Shown here piece by piece: positions 42,526 to 48,095 of a stretch of 64,000 bases of DNA; the first letter of the stretch is position 1; the number at the start of each line of letters is the position of its first letter. A program made the translations under genes and the position numbers. The DNA is from Holothuria scabra (lineage: Eukaryota > Echinodermata > Holothuroidea > Aspidochirotida > Holothuriidae): positions 32,016,486 to 32,080,485 of the forward strand of contig CM074196.1 in NCBI GenBank assembly GCA_037179385.1, read 5' to 3'. The notes beneath the pieces are model-generated. The model worked only from the letters and a program-made list of their open reading frames with translations. It had not been told where the DNA came from and made no database searches.

Positions 42526-45500
42526 ACGACATCACCATCGCATAGTTTCCTTGCCTGCCTTCGGCAAGGAATCAAAAAGGGTAAGAGCAGTCACCCCAAC
42601 TTGAAGTAGTGTAGTAGACTGTTCTGTTTTATGATTGGCTGTTGAGAGTCATGGGACAACAGTTTTTCTCTTCAAGTGTGAAATTTACCAGCAGTTACTG
42701 CTTGGTTTACCTTGGATATGCAATACTGAAGTCGTAAAATATGAAGGAAGACACTTTGAAGAGAAATAAGACGAAAATTGTGATATTTAGCTGTCATTTC
42801 AAAACTAAGTTTTGGGCGGTTGCTCTTGACCTTTAACACTGAAATTTGGTTTATGTGTTATATCATTGTGTCATCCTTAACAATAACGAAAGTTTCAAAT
42901 TAACAAAAACTTGAAATGAACGGCCTGATCGTCATGAACCGCCGTTTTGTCTCTTGCCTTCTCGGCGGACTTAGATTACTCCTGCTTCTGTACATGTAAT
43001 TCGATTCCGAGCTTGGTAATAAACTAACCCATCAAGCTTGCGCAGTACTGTATAAAACGATAAGCTGGCAACATAATATATCTTACATGCAGCTTGATAC
43101 GCATCTATTCCCAACTCACTCGTTCAAGGAAACTTTACTAGACAGTAATGAAATGTTCCATTCGTCAAGGGAAATTAAACAAGCAAATAAACCGCATGAA
43201 AGGCAATAATTAGGCAGTTGACTTGGGAAATTTGATTCATATTTTTTTGGCATAATTTTCTTTTCTTTCTTTTTGTTTGTTTTTACCGTCAGAGTGATGT
43301 TTGCAAACTGCTCTATTTGGAAAAGTTTGAAATGGAAACGTTAGTCGGCACTCTTTAATAGAGTGAAAAGTGTGAATTAACTCCATCAAAGTAGTATCGT
43401 ATTTCACTCATTAGAGTATTCATTCACTCTAAAAGTGCGGAGAATCACTCCAAAACTGATGTTTAACTCTTCACGGAGTTCCTACATTGATCACTCTTAA
43501 AACAAGAGAGATCATTGCAGGCTCTCGTGGAAGAGTGAATTTTCTCTCTTCTTGGAGGACATTTTATCATTTTGATTTTGAAAAGTTTTTTTCTGTTTAA
43601 CTTTTTGTTTATTTAAACACCAAGGTTCGATCAGTGCCGTGGCCGAGTGGATAAATTGGGTGACATTCAAGGCAGTGGAATTCATTAAATGGGACGTTTA
43701 CGTTTGACATAAGTAATTCCTTAATTAATGCCGACATGAAATCGAATTAATGAAAGCATTATATCGATTTAATGTAAGCATTTAATAAGTTTCTGCATTA
43801 GCCAATCAGGACATAGTTTTAAAAGCCAGCATTAAATCCTTTAATGCTGACATTAAATTGATTTAATATCAGGGAGCATTAAATCGATCAATCAGGTTGC
43901 GATATTTTACATCAATGAATGTCAGCCAATCAAGTTTGCTTTAAGTGAGTAAGTTAGTTAGCTGGAGTTTTGCGACCCAGTTTCTATCCAATTGGTTTAA
44001 GTCGAGCCGGCCAAGAGCTTTTTTTCAGTTGTGGCTCACTATCTTGTTTCCCTACTCTATTGCTTAAGCTGAGTACCAAGCACAACGGTAGTACGGTTCC
44101 ATTTCGCTCTTAGTGAGGGATTGGTGGCAAGTTGAAAAAGGCTGAGTATACGGCAAGCGCGGTAGTGGGTAGTTAGTTAGTTAGATGGAGTTTTACGGCC
44201 CAGTTTCCAACCTATTGGTTCAAGTCGAGCCGACCACGGCCTTTGCAAGGTTGTGGCTTCTGTTCTATTCAGCCAGTCTAGAGCAGGACCACTCAGTGTT
44301 TGCCCTTTGGAGGGCGTACTTGTCCATTTGGGACGTTAAGCTCCCTAAGGGAGCAGAACTCCTCCGGGAGTAATCGTTTGGTTTTCGCCCCTTGGCTCCT
44401 CACCAGAGAGTCGTGGGGACTTTTAGAAAAAAGCAAGGTCTAGAGTGATCATAATGTAGGACTAATCCTCTGTGCAGTCTGCAGATAGTACAGTACATTG
44501 ACTTTTCTGTACAACATTTAATGATTTAACGCCGACATTTTAAAGTGTGCCACGATTGACTAAAACAGAAACTTACTTAATATTGACATTATTTTAATCA
44601 AATTAATGCCGGCGGACATTAATCCGATTTCATGTCGGTATTAAATAATGAATACTGTCCACTATGGCCGATCGTAGACGTTAAGAGTCTCAATCTCCGA
44701 CCGGATCGAAGTAGTGGAATCATTCAAAAGATACTTAATTTGATCGTAATCAATCTCGTAATCAATCGAGATGTGAAAGGCAGAATGCTAGCAGGGTAGT
44801 TTGTTGCTGCAACAATAATTGCCCTTCAACTCCAGAATTGTAAGTGGCCCCATGCGTGGTCACGAATATATTTTAGAATGTTCATTAGCTCATTTAAACG
44901 TCACCCACTCAAGTTATTGCTATAAATTAAACCAACAGTGACCTTCTTCAGAGGATCCACAATGAACAGTGAGAACCGGCACTAGCACAACGGTCGCAAG
45001 ACCCGCACTATTTGTGTTGATGAAATTTTGTTGCCTTTTATACCAGGACCGACCCACTCATGAATATTTATGAAATATTTTAAACCATTGTATGTCGCCA
45101 TTTAGTACAACAAATATTCTTTCCTTTGCGTTACCATTGTACTTGACAATCAAACTATAGGCCTCATGTTAAAGGACAGCCCATTTAATGAAAATCATAT
45201 CTAGATTAGGGCTTATCGCAGCTGAGGACGCACTTTGATCTCTAGGGGATAAACCTGTGACGACATATGGCATCATACGACCATGAAACGACTTATGAGA
45301 TTTCTGGTCAAACTGTTCGAAGCACATTTCATAAATTTGTCCAAGGACACTGGCTGTTAATTCCGTGCTTGACTTTAAAGGAAATCATTAAAGCAGTCCA
45401 TTATTTTAGATCGTCCAAGTTCAGCGGAACAATTAAACACCTTCAGACCTCCATACTGTACAACATATGTTCAGAAAGGAAGTTCGGAGACGGATAATGG

Positions 45501-48095
45501 AAGGACGGTTTTTAATGTGACCTTGTACATCAAAGGCCACAGTCCTATCCAAATACTGATGTTTTATAGGAAAAGTGAGGCTCTCTGTATGTCAACCCTT
45601 TTTCTGGTTTATCATACTTTTCCATGCGAAACTGTCATCTGACTTGAACGGCTGGTAAAGAGTCTATCAAACACCTATCGAACTTCACACGACACCTCAG
45701 CTAACAGGCCGATAGAAAGAGAATCGGCTTACTCTTTCATCAATTTTATTTTTGTGATTAAGTGCTTCTGTATAGGCGTCCTCCCTTATAACTTTACATC
45801 GCGGGACGTGGGAGGGGGAGGGTTAGGCCGAAATGACACCATAAAACTTACCCAATACTTCTCTTCTTGAGGCTACAATCAACAATGCTAAGTTACTTCG
45901 GTATTGTTAGGGAGATCCAACAGGTTCCCGGATATGTTAACTAAGGAAATTACATTACAGTGGGTTGCTCTACCCAGGTTTAGTAAGGGAACGGTCACAG
46001 TTTCCTCGTTTACTACCCAGCAAGTCAACTACTGTGCCATTCGGTACCGGTACCACTTTATTGACAAATGAGTGACATGTGCGCAGCATAGGTTACTTGT
46101 ATTATCGTTTCGACACCAGTAGTCAATCAGACCTTATGTAATGACGACACACTGACGTCATCACTGGGGCAAAACAAAGGAAAACGTGTCCCCACGCACA
46201 AGAATTCCCCCTGCACGTTGAGCACACTATGCTCGTATTCGACTTGTTGACGAATCAGCTGTTTACATTCGTCGCGTTGGTTTGTTTTGCCCCAAAGGAG
46301 GGCGTATCGTACTTTTTACTATGTGACATCATATGCATAAAGTCTATGGTGTATAGCTAGAGGGTAATCATGCCCCTTTCAAATTCTGGAAAACAAGAAC
46401 ATCATTGATGCAAAAGCTCAACTACTGCGCCGTTTCTCATTTCCACGGTTCATGGTTTGTAGTATTACGGTATTTAGGGATAAGAACCTATGAGCAATCT
46501 TCACATACACCTTCACTGCTGTAGATGTCAATTGTTACAACACAATGGGCACCTTCAGAGTTGCCCAGATTGAATAATTTTTTACTGTTGTGGGCACAAT
46601 ACTGCAATAAATTCTGATGACAAATATGAACTTACTATTAATACTGTATATTGTCACACCCACAAATAAAAATTTCTAAAACAATATCACGCAAACCCAA
46701 ATTCTGGGAGAAAAACAATGCCATGGGTGTCACTCCCTGATTATTTGTGACCAAAAATGATACTTCACATCCTTCTCTGAATACTGCGGCCAACATTACA
46801 AATACTTCTAACACAAACCAAGTGAGGAAAGTGTTTTTGCTTCATTTGAATTTGATTCCTCGAACAACCTTTGACCTTTTCAGAAGTAAACTGTGATGAC
46901 CAAACACTGGACTTGATACTCCTGACAACTTTATAAGATTCAGACACATTTACTTGATCTATCGCGAGATTCTTATAAGTGCAAATCTGAAGATCCACCA
47001 TCAACTGAACAGTCTAGATCTCGAAATTTGTTCAAAGGATGGTAAATGTTTCAAAACTTGCGTCTGAGGGTATTTTAATTTTCGCAAATTCCTCAGAGGG
47101 AATGGTAACCCCTCCTCTTAGGCCCCTTTCCTAGGCCGGTGATCTGCAAATTGGCCACCCCCCCCCTCCCTCAAAAAAAAAAAAAAAAAAATCCTGGCTT
47201 CGCCATTTCCGACACTAACTCTAACTCAAATTTCTACTTACCAATCAGGCAGTTCTTTCCGTCCAATTAAAGGGCCAAACCTCTCACCCAAAACTACAAT
47301 TTTGGTACAGGTGGTACCGAAATTCTCAATTGGCTCAGCTCTTTGATTGGCAGCTAATTCAAACAATGCAGAGTACCAAAGCTTACATTACACAGCATGA
47401 ACGGTACTGGGGGTGTTTTGATTACATAAATTGAGTTTTTCTATTTTCACCTTGAAGCAATAAAGTGAGATTGTATCTGGATTAGGGTGAATTTCATACA
47501 ATTGTGGGAGGGGCTTCAGTGAGAAGGTTAGGAGAATTGGGTCTGTTTGGGGTGAGAGAACTGCACCTTTAAGCTTACTCATGGAGAGTACTTGTCGTGA
47601 TCTGAAATTCATGTAATTTTGCAATGGACTGTTATCTGCATTAGATGTGGTCCTACCACTGATTAACAAAATCATCTCATTTCACCCTAGGAACAGGGTA
47701 GCGGTCCATTCAGGGACGAAAGAAGAGTGTCAATTCGTGAAACCAAACAACCTAAAATTAATGAACTTACCTCTCTTATCGTTTCTCGATCGAACTTCGT
47801 TCAGCTTTCTCTCGGAACCAACGACTGAATTTTTAAGTTTATTTTTTCCTCCCAAATCATTTTTCCTAATGTTTATTGGTCGAGACCTTTGTACCTCTGT
47901 TTCAGCTTTTGATGCCTTTGATCTCTGCGAGCCCAATCTGTCTTCTTCTGTCCTCGTACCGTCTTTATATTGTACATCATTGTCTTCTTGGCTGGACAGA
48001 AAACTTGTCTGTATTAGTTGAACAACGTACCAGGATATACATAAGAGAAAAATAGCACGGTATGCTAAGCGGAACCTCCAGCATCTCAGAGGCAT
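4387..48095 (-). CDS. GALNT: Polypeptide N-acetylgalactosaminyltransferase gene, six 5' coding exons (3' end outside window)
   Basis: The enzyme transfers GalNAc from UDP-GalNAc to Ser/Thr of secretory proteins, the first step of mucin-type O-glycosylation, in the Golgi as a type II membrane protein. Exons, in transcript order: 48095-47771, 14163-13833, 11257-11088, 10862-10796, 8732-8562, 4560-4387. Their lengths (325, 331, 170, 67, 171, 174) join in frame with phases 1, 2, 1, 2, 2 to give 412 codons plus 2 bases. Seen in order: signal anchor (about residues 14-28), basic and polar stem, a catalytic start with NRSLPD, FHNEA and LLRT blocks, a VNDAS site, the Asp334-Ser335-His336 metal motif followed by CEC and WLEPLL, then DRTRVVSP and GGFSW. 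Missing beyond the left edge are the WGGEN-type block and lectin domain. The DRTRVVSP block recalls the GALNT2/14/16 branch, whereas the [12 protein letters not shown] block resembles other branches, so the subfamily is left open. Confidence 0.94.
4671..4921. mobile_element. Foldback element dense in AACAGG/CCTGTT
   Basis: The ends are inverted: TGGAGAAAATTCCAGTTGAA on the left and inverted AGGAGAAAATTCCTGTTGAA on the right. Between them about fifteen AACAGG or CCTGTT hexamers occur on both strands in 250 bp, including back-to-back GAACCTGTTGAC and ACCTGTTGATGCCTGTTGAC. It lies about 110 bp upstream (in the transcript) of exon 6. Confidence 0.8.
5264..5511 (+). mobile_element. Family B MITE, full length
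   Basis: It begins CTTAAAGGTCAAGAGCAGTC and ends GACTGCTCCTGCCCTTTAA, with the same internal landmarks as the 3489 copy. It lies in intron 5. Confidence 0.85.
6049..6311 (+). mobile_element. Family B MITE, full length
   Basis: It begins CTTTAAAGGTAAAGAGCAGT and ends GACTGCTCCTCCCCTTTAA. It is nearly identical to the 3489 copy over long stretches, which points to recent spread. Confidence 0.85.
6640..6880 (-). mobile_element. Family B MITE, reversed
   Basis: The reversed order of family B landmarks (GTTTCATGATTGGTTCTGGA first, AAGTTTGGGGTGACTGCTCT last) ends in GCCCTTTAAG. It is slightly shortened inside. Confidence 0.8.
7690..7945 (-). mobile_element. tRNA-derived SINE
   Basis: On the minus strand an A box (TGGTCAAGTGG, complement of 7919-7929) and a B box (GGTTGGGAGTTCCATC, complement of 7877-7892) are spaced as in a tRNA gene. 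They are followed by a body whose plus-strand text CAGTTGTGGCTCACTGGCTT recurs at about 44020. Loss of tRNA pairing and an attached non-tRNA body argue against a working tRNA. Confidence 0.7.
8562..8732 (-). CDS. GALNT: GALNT exon 5: DXH metal-binding motif
   Basis: It encodes residues 298-354 plus two bases. The acceptor CCAATCTCAG precedes 8732 and the donor GTAATA follows at 8561-8556. It contains [15 protein letters not shown], then [20 protein letters not shown]. Asp334-Ser335-His336 is the DXH motif that in this family coordinates Mn2+ and the UDP-GalNAc diphosphate, and HCEC and WLEPLL are family hallmarks. LVGAR stands where the family normally has LIRAR or LMRSR, so the first Arg is Gly here. 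It ends in phase 2 (AAA GAC AG), matched by exon 6. Confidence 0.97.
9344..9656 (-). mobile_element. Family A MITE, full length (intron 4)
   Basis: The same 310-bp element as at 611, reversed: it begins TTAAAGGGCCAGACCTCTCA and ends GTGAGAGAACTGGGCCTTTAA-like. The internal donor-like motif GGTGAGTATAG lies on the minus strand, in the sense of GALNT, at about 9534. Confidence 0.88.
10319..10629 (-). mobile_element. Family A MITE, full length (intron 4)
   Basis: A second reversed copy, about 660 bp from the previous one, with the same ends (TTAAAGGGCCAAACCTGTCA and GGCCTTTAA). The GGTGAGTATAG motif is intact on the minus strand near 10501. It lies upstream of the 9344 copy in the transcript. 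Confidence 0.88.
10796..10862 (-). CDS. GALNT: GALNT exon 4: 67-base exon of catalytic domain
   Basis: It encodes residues 276-297 plus two bases. It was found by searching for the missing segment between exons 3 and 5 with fixed phases (2 bases in, 2 bases out). The reading is Gly, then [20 protein letters not shown] and Ala; HVEEIVDNL aligns with the PLESYVKKL-like helix that precedes the conserved LIRAR-type block in family members. The acceptor is ACATTTAG before 10862. The donor is GTTAAT at 10795, weaker than the other donors but the only GT giving the required phase. The intron to exon 3 is 225 bases. The sequence itself is not strongly conserved in the family, so RNA evidence would be the deciding test. 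Confidence 0.72.
11088..11257 (-). CDS. GALNT: GALNT exon 3: nucleotide-sugar binding part of GT-A domain
   Basis: It encodes residues 219-275. The acceptor TTTTACAG precedes 11257 and the donor GTAAGT follows at 11087-11082. It starts with the conserved Cys220, then [20 protein letters not shown], a textbook GALNT block, then [15 protein letters not shown] and Asn269-Asp270-Ala-Ser. The family usually has Asp-Asp before Ala/Tyr-Ser, so the first Asp is Asn here, and the usual Trp after HNEA is Lys243. The second Asp (270) is kept. These changes are seen directly; an effect on catalysis is only a possibility. The exon ends in phase 1 (GGC G). Confidence 0.97.
11600..11706. repeat. Imperfect inverted repeat in intron 2
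   Basis: The left block GGTCAACTCGGCCCCTGAAC then AACTTGGTC is mirrored on the right by GACCAAGTTGTCTCAGGGGC then AGAGTTGACC. It is an old foldback without clear ends. Confidence 0.7.
11865..12003. repeat. Second imperfect inverted repeat in intron 2
   Basis: CAAGTCTGGCCACATGAGCT and AGGCTGGCTAACACT on the left face AGTGTTGGCCAGCCT and GCGCATGTGGTCTGACTTGG on the right, around an AT-rich centre. It is probably a decayed foldback MITE. Confidence 0.7.
13833..14163 (-). CDS. GALNT: GALNT exon 2: stem and start of catalytic region
   Basis: It encodes residues 109-219. The acceptor is TTTTTACCAG before 14163 and the donor is GTGAGT at 13832-13827. Residues 109-170 are stem: polar, with N-glycosylation sequons at Asn121 (NAS) and Asn138 (NNT). 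From about residue 171 the family consensus appears: GEYGAPVFL, then [20 protein letters not shown], which corresponds to the conserved block before the first catalytic Cys in GALNT proteins. The exon ends inside an Arg codon (AG|A) completed by exon 3, giving PQR-C. A broken copy of its 5' part lies about 1.5 kb upstream in the transcript, at 15650-15729. Confidence 0.95.
14389..14968. mobile_element. Foldback element H, 580 bp
   Basis: Inverted arms: the left starts TTTAAAAGAATAGCCCACAC and the right ends inverted TTAAAGGAATAGTCTAGAG. Inner matching blocks are GTGTGATGTCATGGATTCAC on the left and the complement of GTGTGATGTCATGGATTCAC on the right, plus GTTCGGTTCTCGAGA in both arms. It lies between exon 2 and its broken copy. 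Confidence 0.85.
15650..15729 (-). pseudogene. Broken duplicate of GALNT exon 2 (5' part) with in-frame stop
   Basis: In the same orientation as the gene, about 1.5 kb upstream of exon 2 in the transcript, an AG acceptor (TTCAG before 15729) is followed in the same phase by a reading starting ETFFNYQV and continuing [14 protein letters not shown], then TAA at 15652-15650. Exon 2 starts EAFFDYQV and continues [12 protein letters not shown]. By my count 15 of 26 residues agree. Similarity fades a few bases after the stop and no good donor was seen downstream. If spliced after exon 1, it would end the protein after residue 134, before any catalytic part. It is either a decayed tandem copy or a stop-containing alternative exon. 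Confidence 0.8.
16375..16640 (+). mobile_element. Family A MITE, 5' end lost
   Basis: The interior and right end match family A (CTCCCACAATTGTCTGAAAT, then the CTTCAAGGTGAGTATAG donor-like motif at 16458, ending GGTCCTTTAA). The left terminal repeat is missing or replaced. Confidence 0.8.
18349..18605 (+). mobile_element. Family C MITE, copy 1
   Basis: About 255 bp, with short inverted ends (GCGAATCCGATTAGCGC at the left, GTCCGGATTCGTCTG at the right). Landmarks are GTAGGCAGCCATTACTGGGG and GGCCGACTAAAATCAGACCA. It is non-coding. Confidence 0.82.
18967..19225 (+). mobile_element. Family C MITE, copy 2
   Basis: It begins AGACGAATCCGATTAGCGC and ends ATCCGGATTCGTCTA. TA stands next to both ends, compatible with a Tc1/mariner-like TA target, although this is only suggestive. 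It follows copy 1 by about 360 bp in the same orientation. Confidence 0.82.
20242..20490 (+). mobile_element. Family C MITE, copy 3
   Basis: It begins AAAGAATCCGATCAGCGCTT and ends TGTTCGGATTCGTC, with the CAGCCTTAAATCGTCTTTAC and ATGGCCTACTGAAATTTGAC landmarks. Confidence 0.8.
20646..20980 (+). mobile_element. Family B MITE with internal duplication, right end lost
   Basis: It starts TTAAAGCGCACGAGCAGTCC. After the AAACAGGACAGT landmark the interior restarts (AAATCTCACAATTTTTTTCT, then GCATATTCAAGGTAAACCAA), so about 170 bp occurs twice in direct orientation. The normal right terminal repeat is absent. Confidence 0.7.
21165..21580 (-). mobile_element. Family D element, copy 1
   Basis: 416 bp with long inverted ends: CACGGAATTCCTATAAACAT at the left and the complement of CACGGACTTCCTATACATGG at the right. 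It contains GGCGCACCAAGATGGCCG, found in all copies. No clear target duplication is seen for this copy. Confidence 0.82.
21775..22085 (+). mobile_element. Family A MITE, strongly diverged
   Basis: Recognisable blocks in the right order: CCCAAACAGTTCCAATTCTC, CATCCAGACACTATCTCAGT, GCTTCACGGTGAGTACG and TAGTTTGGGGTGTCAG. The terminal repeats are eroded, but the donor-like GGTGAGTA core remains at 21891. Confidence 0.65.
22950..23327 (+). mobile_element. Family D element, copy 2, with 8-bp target duplication
   Basis: It begins CACGGACTTCCTATACATGG and ends CATGTATATAAGTCAGTG. GGTGTTCT directly precedes it (22942-22949) and follows it (23328-23335), an 8-bp target duplication as made by hAT- or P-type transposases. 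Confidence 0.9.
24481..24735 (-). mobile_element. Family C MITE, copy 4
   Basis: A reversed copy: CACGAATCCGGACAGCAAGT at the left end, GCGTTAATCGGATTTGCCTA at the right end, with CAGTCAGCCATAACTGAGGT near the left. Confidence 0.8.
24868..25172 (+). mobile_element. Family A MITE, strongly diverged
   Basis: It starts near TTTAAAGGTAG, has CAGTTCTAATTCTCAAACCT and CTTCAGGGTAAGTGTACAAG, and ends near TAGTTTGGGGTTGGAATTGA and CTACCTTTAA. It is an old copy in which the donor-like site has become GGGTAAGT, still a good donor. Confidence 0.65.
25720..25912 (+). mobile_element. Family D element, internal fragment
   Basis: The interior matches copies 2 and 3 (CTTGGACTTGCTCAAGTATA, GGCAAGGTAAGGTCAAAATC, TTGCAGGAGTATGATATCCT). 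Both terminal repeats are missing. Confidence 0.75.
27527..27752. mobile_element. GC-rich MITE with TTAGCCTGCAT ends
   Basis: 226 bp between TTAGCCTGCATAGCGCCTCT and its inverted form TTAGCCTGCATTGCGCCTCT. Partial relatives lie at about 19334-19445 (CTGCGTAGCGCCTCTGTG) and 33470-33550 (same landmark), all with the TTTTTTCGTCCAGCTC-like core. Confidence 0.82.
28371..28949 (+). mobile_element. Family B MITE split by a hAT-like insertion
   Basis: The left part runs from TTTAAGGTCAAGAGCAGTCC to AGCCTACTACAC and the right part from TACTACACTACTTCAATTTG to CTTGCCCTTTAA. Between them sits the 310-bp element at 28597-28906, flanked by a duplicated TACTACAC. The B copy is therefore older than the insert. 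Confidence 0.88.
28597..28906 (+). mobile_element. hAT-like non-autonomous element inserted in family B
   Basis: 310 bp, starting CATGGGCGCAAATCC and ending GGTTTGCGCCCCTG (inverted CAGGGGCGCAAACC), flanked by the 8-bp duplication TACTACAC at 28589-28596 and 28907-28914. The CAGGGGCG-type end and 8-bp duplication are typical of hAT elements. It contains G and C homopolymer runs and a GC-rich patch (CTTAGCGCTTCGCGCTCGCG). No transposase is present. Confidence 0.93.
30525..30725 (+). repeat. Two direct copies of a 95-bp GC-containing unit
   Basis: CGAAAGAGCTACAGGCGCGA to CGCCGGGGTACATCTCATAA, and TGAGAGAGCTACAGACACGA to CGCCGGGGTATTTCATCGCA, are about 103 bp apart and share CACTTCCTAAAATACA-type text. 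The unit lies next to a fragment (30300-30410) related to the interior of the hAT-like element at 58 kb. Confidence 0.75.
33785..33960. repeat. Cluster of TTTTTTTGGTCC motifs on both strands
   Basis: In 175 bp the motif TTTTTTTGGTCC or its complement occurs about seven times (for example GCAGTTTTTTTGGTCCTCTG, GACCAAAAAAACTGGAG, CTAGTTTTTTTGGTCTCG, CTAGCTTTTTTGGTCCCACG), with changing spacing and orientation. It is not a simple tandem. A weaker match lies at about 39278-39335. Confidence 0.85.
34952..34969 (+). repeat. G homopolymer, 18 bases
   Basis: An uninterrupted run of 18 G between AAGGC and TGCGAAC. It is capable of forming a G-quadruplex. Similar runs lie at 24167-24179 (then (CA)n) and 37383-37397, and C runs at 31718-31730 and 58203-58217. 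Confidence 0.9.
35379..35631. mobile_element. Palindromic MITE, ACACTCTAAAAAAGTTG ends
   Basis: 253 bp. The left ACACTCTAAAAAAGTTGATT mirrors the right end, and the inner blocks CACGTATGTCAAATACCTGA and GTATTTGACATACGTGACCA mirror each other. It could fold as one long hairpin. Confidence 0.85.
36110..36421 (+). mobile_element. Family A MITE, full length
   Basis: It begins TTTAAGGCCCAATTCTCTCA and ends GTGAGAGGATTGGTCCTTTG. It keeps the GCTTCAGGGTGAGTATG motif at 36234 and contains a small local expansion in the TTTGCTCTGCACTG region. Confidence 0.85.
36857..37052. mobile_element. MITE with GCTACAATCCTCGAC ends
   Basis: 196 bp. The left GCTACAATCCTCGACAAAAA is mirrored by the right TTTTTTGTCGAGGATTGTAG then C. 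Inside, GGGATCGGGGAGTTGCAAGT and CCCCGATCCCGT form a further small hairpin. Confidence 0.82.
38585..38824. mobile_element. Near-perfect 240-bp palindrome, CACTCTAAAAAAT ends
   Basis: Left CACTCTAAAAAATATTTAAA is the inverse of the right end. The block GGATACTCACGAAAATGAGT and the following ATTTCTACTCGAAATAAG are repeated inverted on the right. The centre is TTTGCACGAATTCAGC. The arms are over 100 bp with very few mismatches, so the copy looks young. Confidence 0.88.
40012..40980. mobile_element. Foldback element E, long inverted arms
   Basis: The left arm begins TTAAAGTGTACCTCAAGTCA and the right end reads as the inverted TTAAAATGTACCTCAAGTCA. The arms match for roughly 200 bp, interrupted in the left arm by the family D insert, with shared landmarks TCCTGAGCTGAGATATAAAA and AAATGTTGAAGTT. 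TTAA at both ends could be a TTAA target duplication. It is non-coding. Confidence 0.85.
40079..40478 (+). mobile_element. Family D element, copy 3, inserted in a foldback
   Basis: 400 bp from CACGGACTTCCTACACATGG to CATGTATGTAAGTCCGTG. ATTCTAAC flanks both sides (40071-40078 and 40479-40486). Removing it restores the left arm of the foldback at 40012-40980, so this insertion is the younger event. Confidence 0.92.
41130..42475. repeat. Tandem array of alternating 145- and 156-bp units
   Basis: Unit boundaries at the TTGACCTCT block fall at 41446, 41591, 41736, 41892, 42037, 42193 and 42338, giving steps of 145, 145, 156, 145, 156, 145. More decayed units lie to the left. Two unit types (one with CGAAAATCGATACGGATCAT, one with CCAAAAACAATAGGGATCAT) mostly alternate, implying amplification of a dimer. 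Each unit carries TGACC-type half-sites. It is followed by (CA)n at 42484-42520. Confidence 0.93.
42484..42520. repeat. (CA)n microsatellite
   Basis: An uninterrupted CA tract of about 37 bases at the right end of the tandem array, followed by TACACACGACATCACC and a small hairpin TTCCTTGCCTGCCTTCGGCA then AGGAA. Confidence 0.95.
42574..42836 (-). mobile_element. Family B MITE, reversed
   Basis: A full-length reversed copy directly following the (CA)n tract and the tandem array. Landmarks are GTTTTATGATTGGCTGTTGA and CTTGGTTTACCTTGGATATG; it ends TTGCTCTTGACCTTTAA. Confidence 0.82.
43720..44660. mobile_element. Foldback rich in ATTAAT, with nested SINE pieces
   Basis: The left block ATGCCGACATGAAATCGAAT and the right block ATCCGATTTCATGTCGGTAT are inverted copies near the ends. 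Both arms are filled with ATTAAT and GCATTAAAT motifs. The middle (about 43960-44400) holds two SINE-like pieces not related to the arms, inserted into or captured by the element. Confidence 0.65.
43960..44275 (-). mobile_element. Two tandem SINE body pieces
   Basis: Two direct pieces each start near GTTAGTTAG then TGGAGTTTT and read CCAGTTTC..ATTGGTT and AAGTCGAGCCG (at about 43955 and 44175). They match the body of the SINE at 7690-7860. The tRNA head is missing from both. A lone A-box-like TGGCCGAGTGG lies upstream at 43642-43652. Confidence 0.55.
46129..46346 (+). mobile_element. Family G MITE, copy 1
   Basis: It begins AGACCTTATGTAATGACGAC and ends GTGACATCATATGCATAAAGTCT, with imperfect inverted ends. 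The interior has CGTTGGTTTGTTTTGCCCCA and AGGAGGGCGTA, shared with the copy at 53.5 kb. Confidence 0.75.
47267..47572 (-). mobile_element. Family A MITE, 200 bp downstream of exon 1
   Basis: A reversed copy at the start of intron 1 (TTAAAGGGCCAAACCTCTCA to ACTGCACCTTTAA). Here the donor-like motif is damaged, reading AAGGTGAAAATAG. It is the only clear loss among the readable copies, and it is the copy nearest the real exon 1 donor on the same strand. Confidence 0.87.
47771..48095 (-). CDS. GALNT: GALNT exon 1: start codon, signal anchor, stem
   Basis: It encodes residues 1-108 plus one base. The start ATG is at 48095-48093, with A at -3. An in-frame TGA at 48104-48102, nine bases upstream, bounds the reading frame, so this is the first possible Met. 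Residues 1-13 are basic (Arg4, Arg7, Arg9, Arg13). Residues 14-28 form a hydrophobic segment typical of a Golgi type II signal anchor. The rest is charged, low-complexity stem rich in Arg, Lys, Glu and Ser. The donor follows AGAG as GTAAGT (47770-47765), phase 1, which matches exon 2. The exon alone has no family signature; it is assigned to GALNT from strand, topology, phase and the lack of any intervening gene. It could instead be the first exon of another type II protein, but the phase match and topology make this unlikely. Confidence 0.82.

Larger units (their letters stand above)
14164..47770 (-). other. GALNT: GALNT intron 1 (about 33.6 kb), repeat-filled
   Basis: It is bounded by the GTAAGT donor at 47770 and the TTTTTACCAG acceptor at 14164. 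I saw no recognisable protein domain inside on either strand; open frames are short and mostly fall in repeats. It holds the duplicate exon, MITE families A, B, C, D and G, foldbacks, the tandem array at 41.1-42.5 kb and several G or C homopolymer runs (for example 24167-24179 and 34952-34969). Stretches with nothing I can name include about 17200-18340, 23700-24400, 25990-27500, 29000-29600, 31000-33400, 34000-34900, 37450-38500, 39050-39960, 42850-43600 and 44700-46100. Confidence 0.8.

Noticed and set aside
45267..45497. 76-codon plus-strand open frame
   Set aside because: No recognised domain, no splice support, and a length within what chance gives in this composition.
47647..48021. 124-codon plus-strand open frame opposite GALNT exon 1
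   Set aside because: It is the antisense shadow of the real minus-strand exon, which has the signal anchor and a phase-matched donor.
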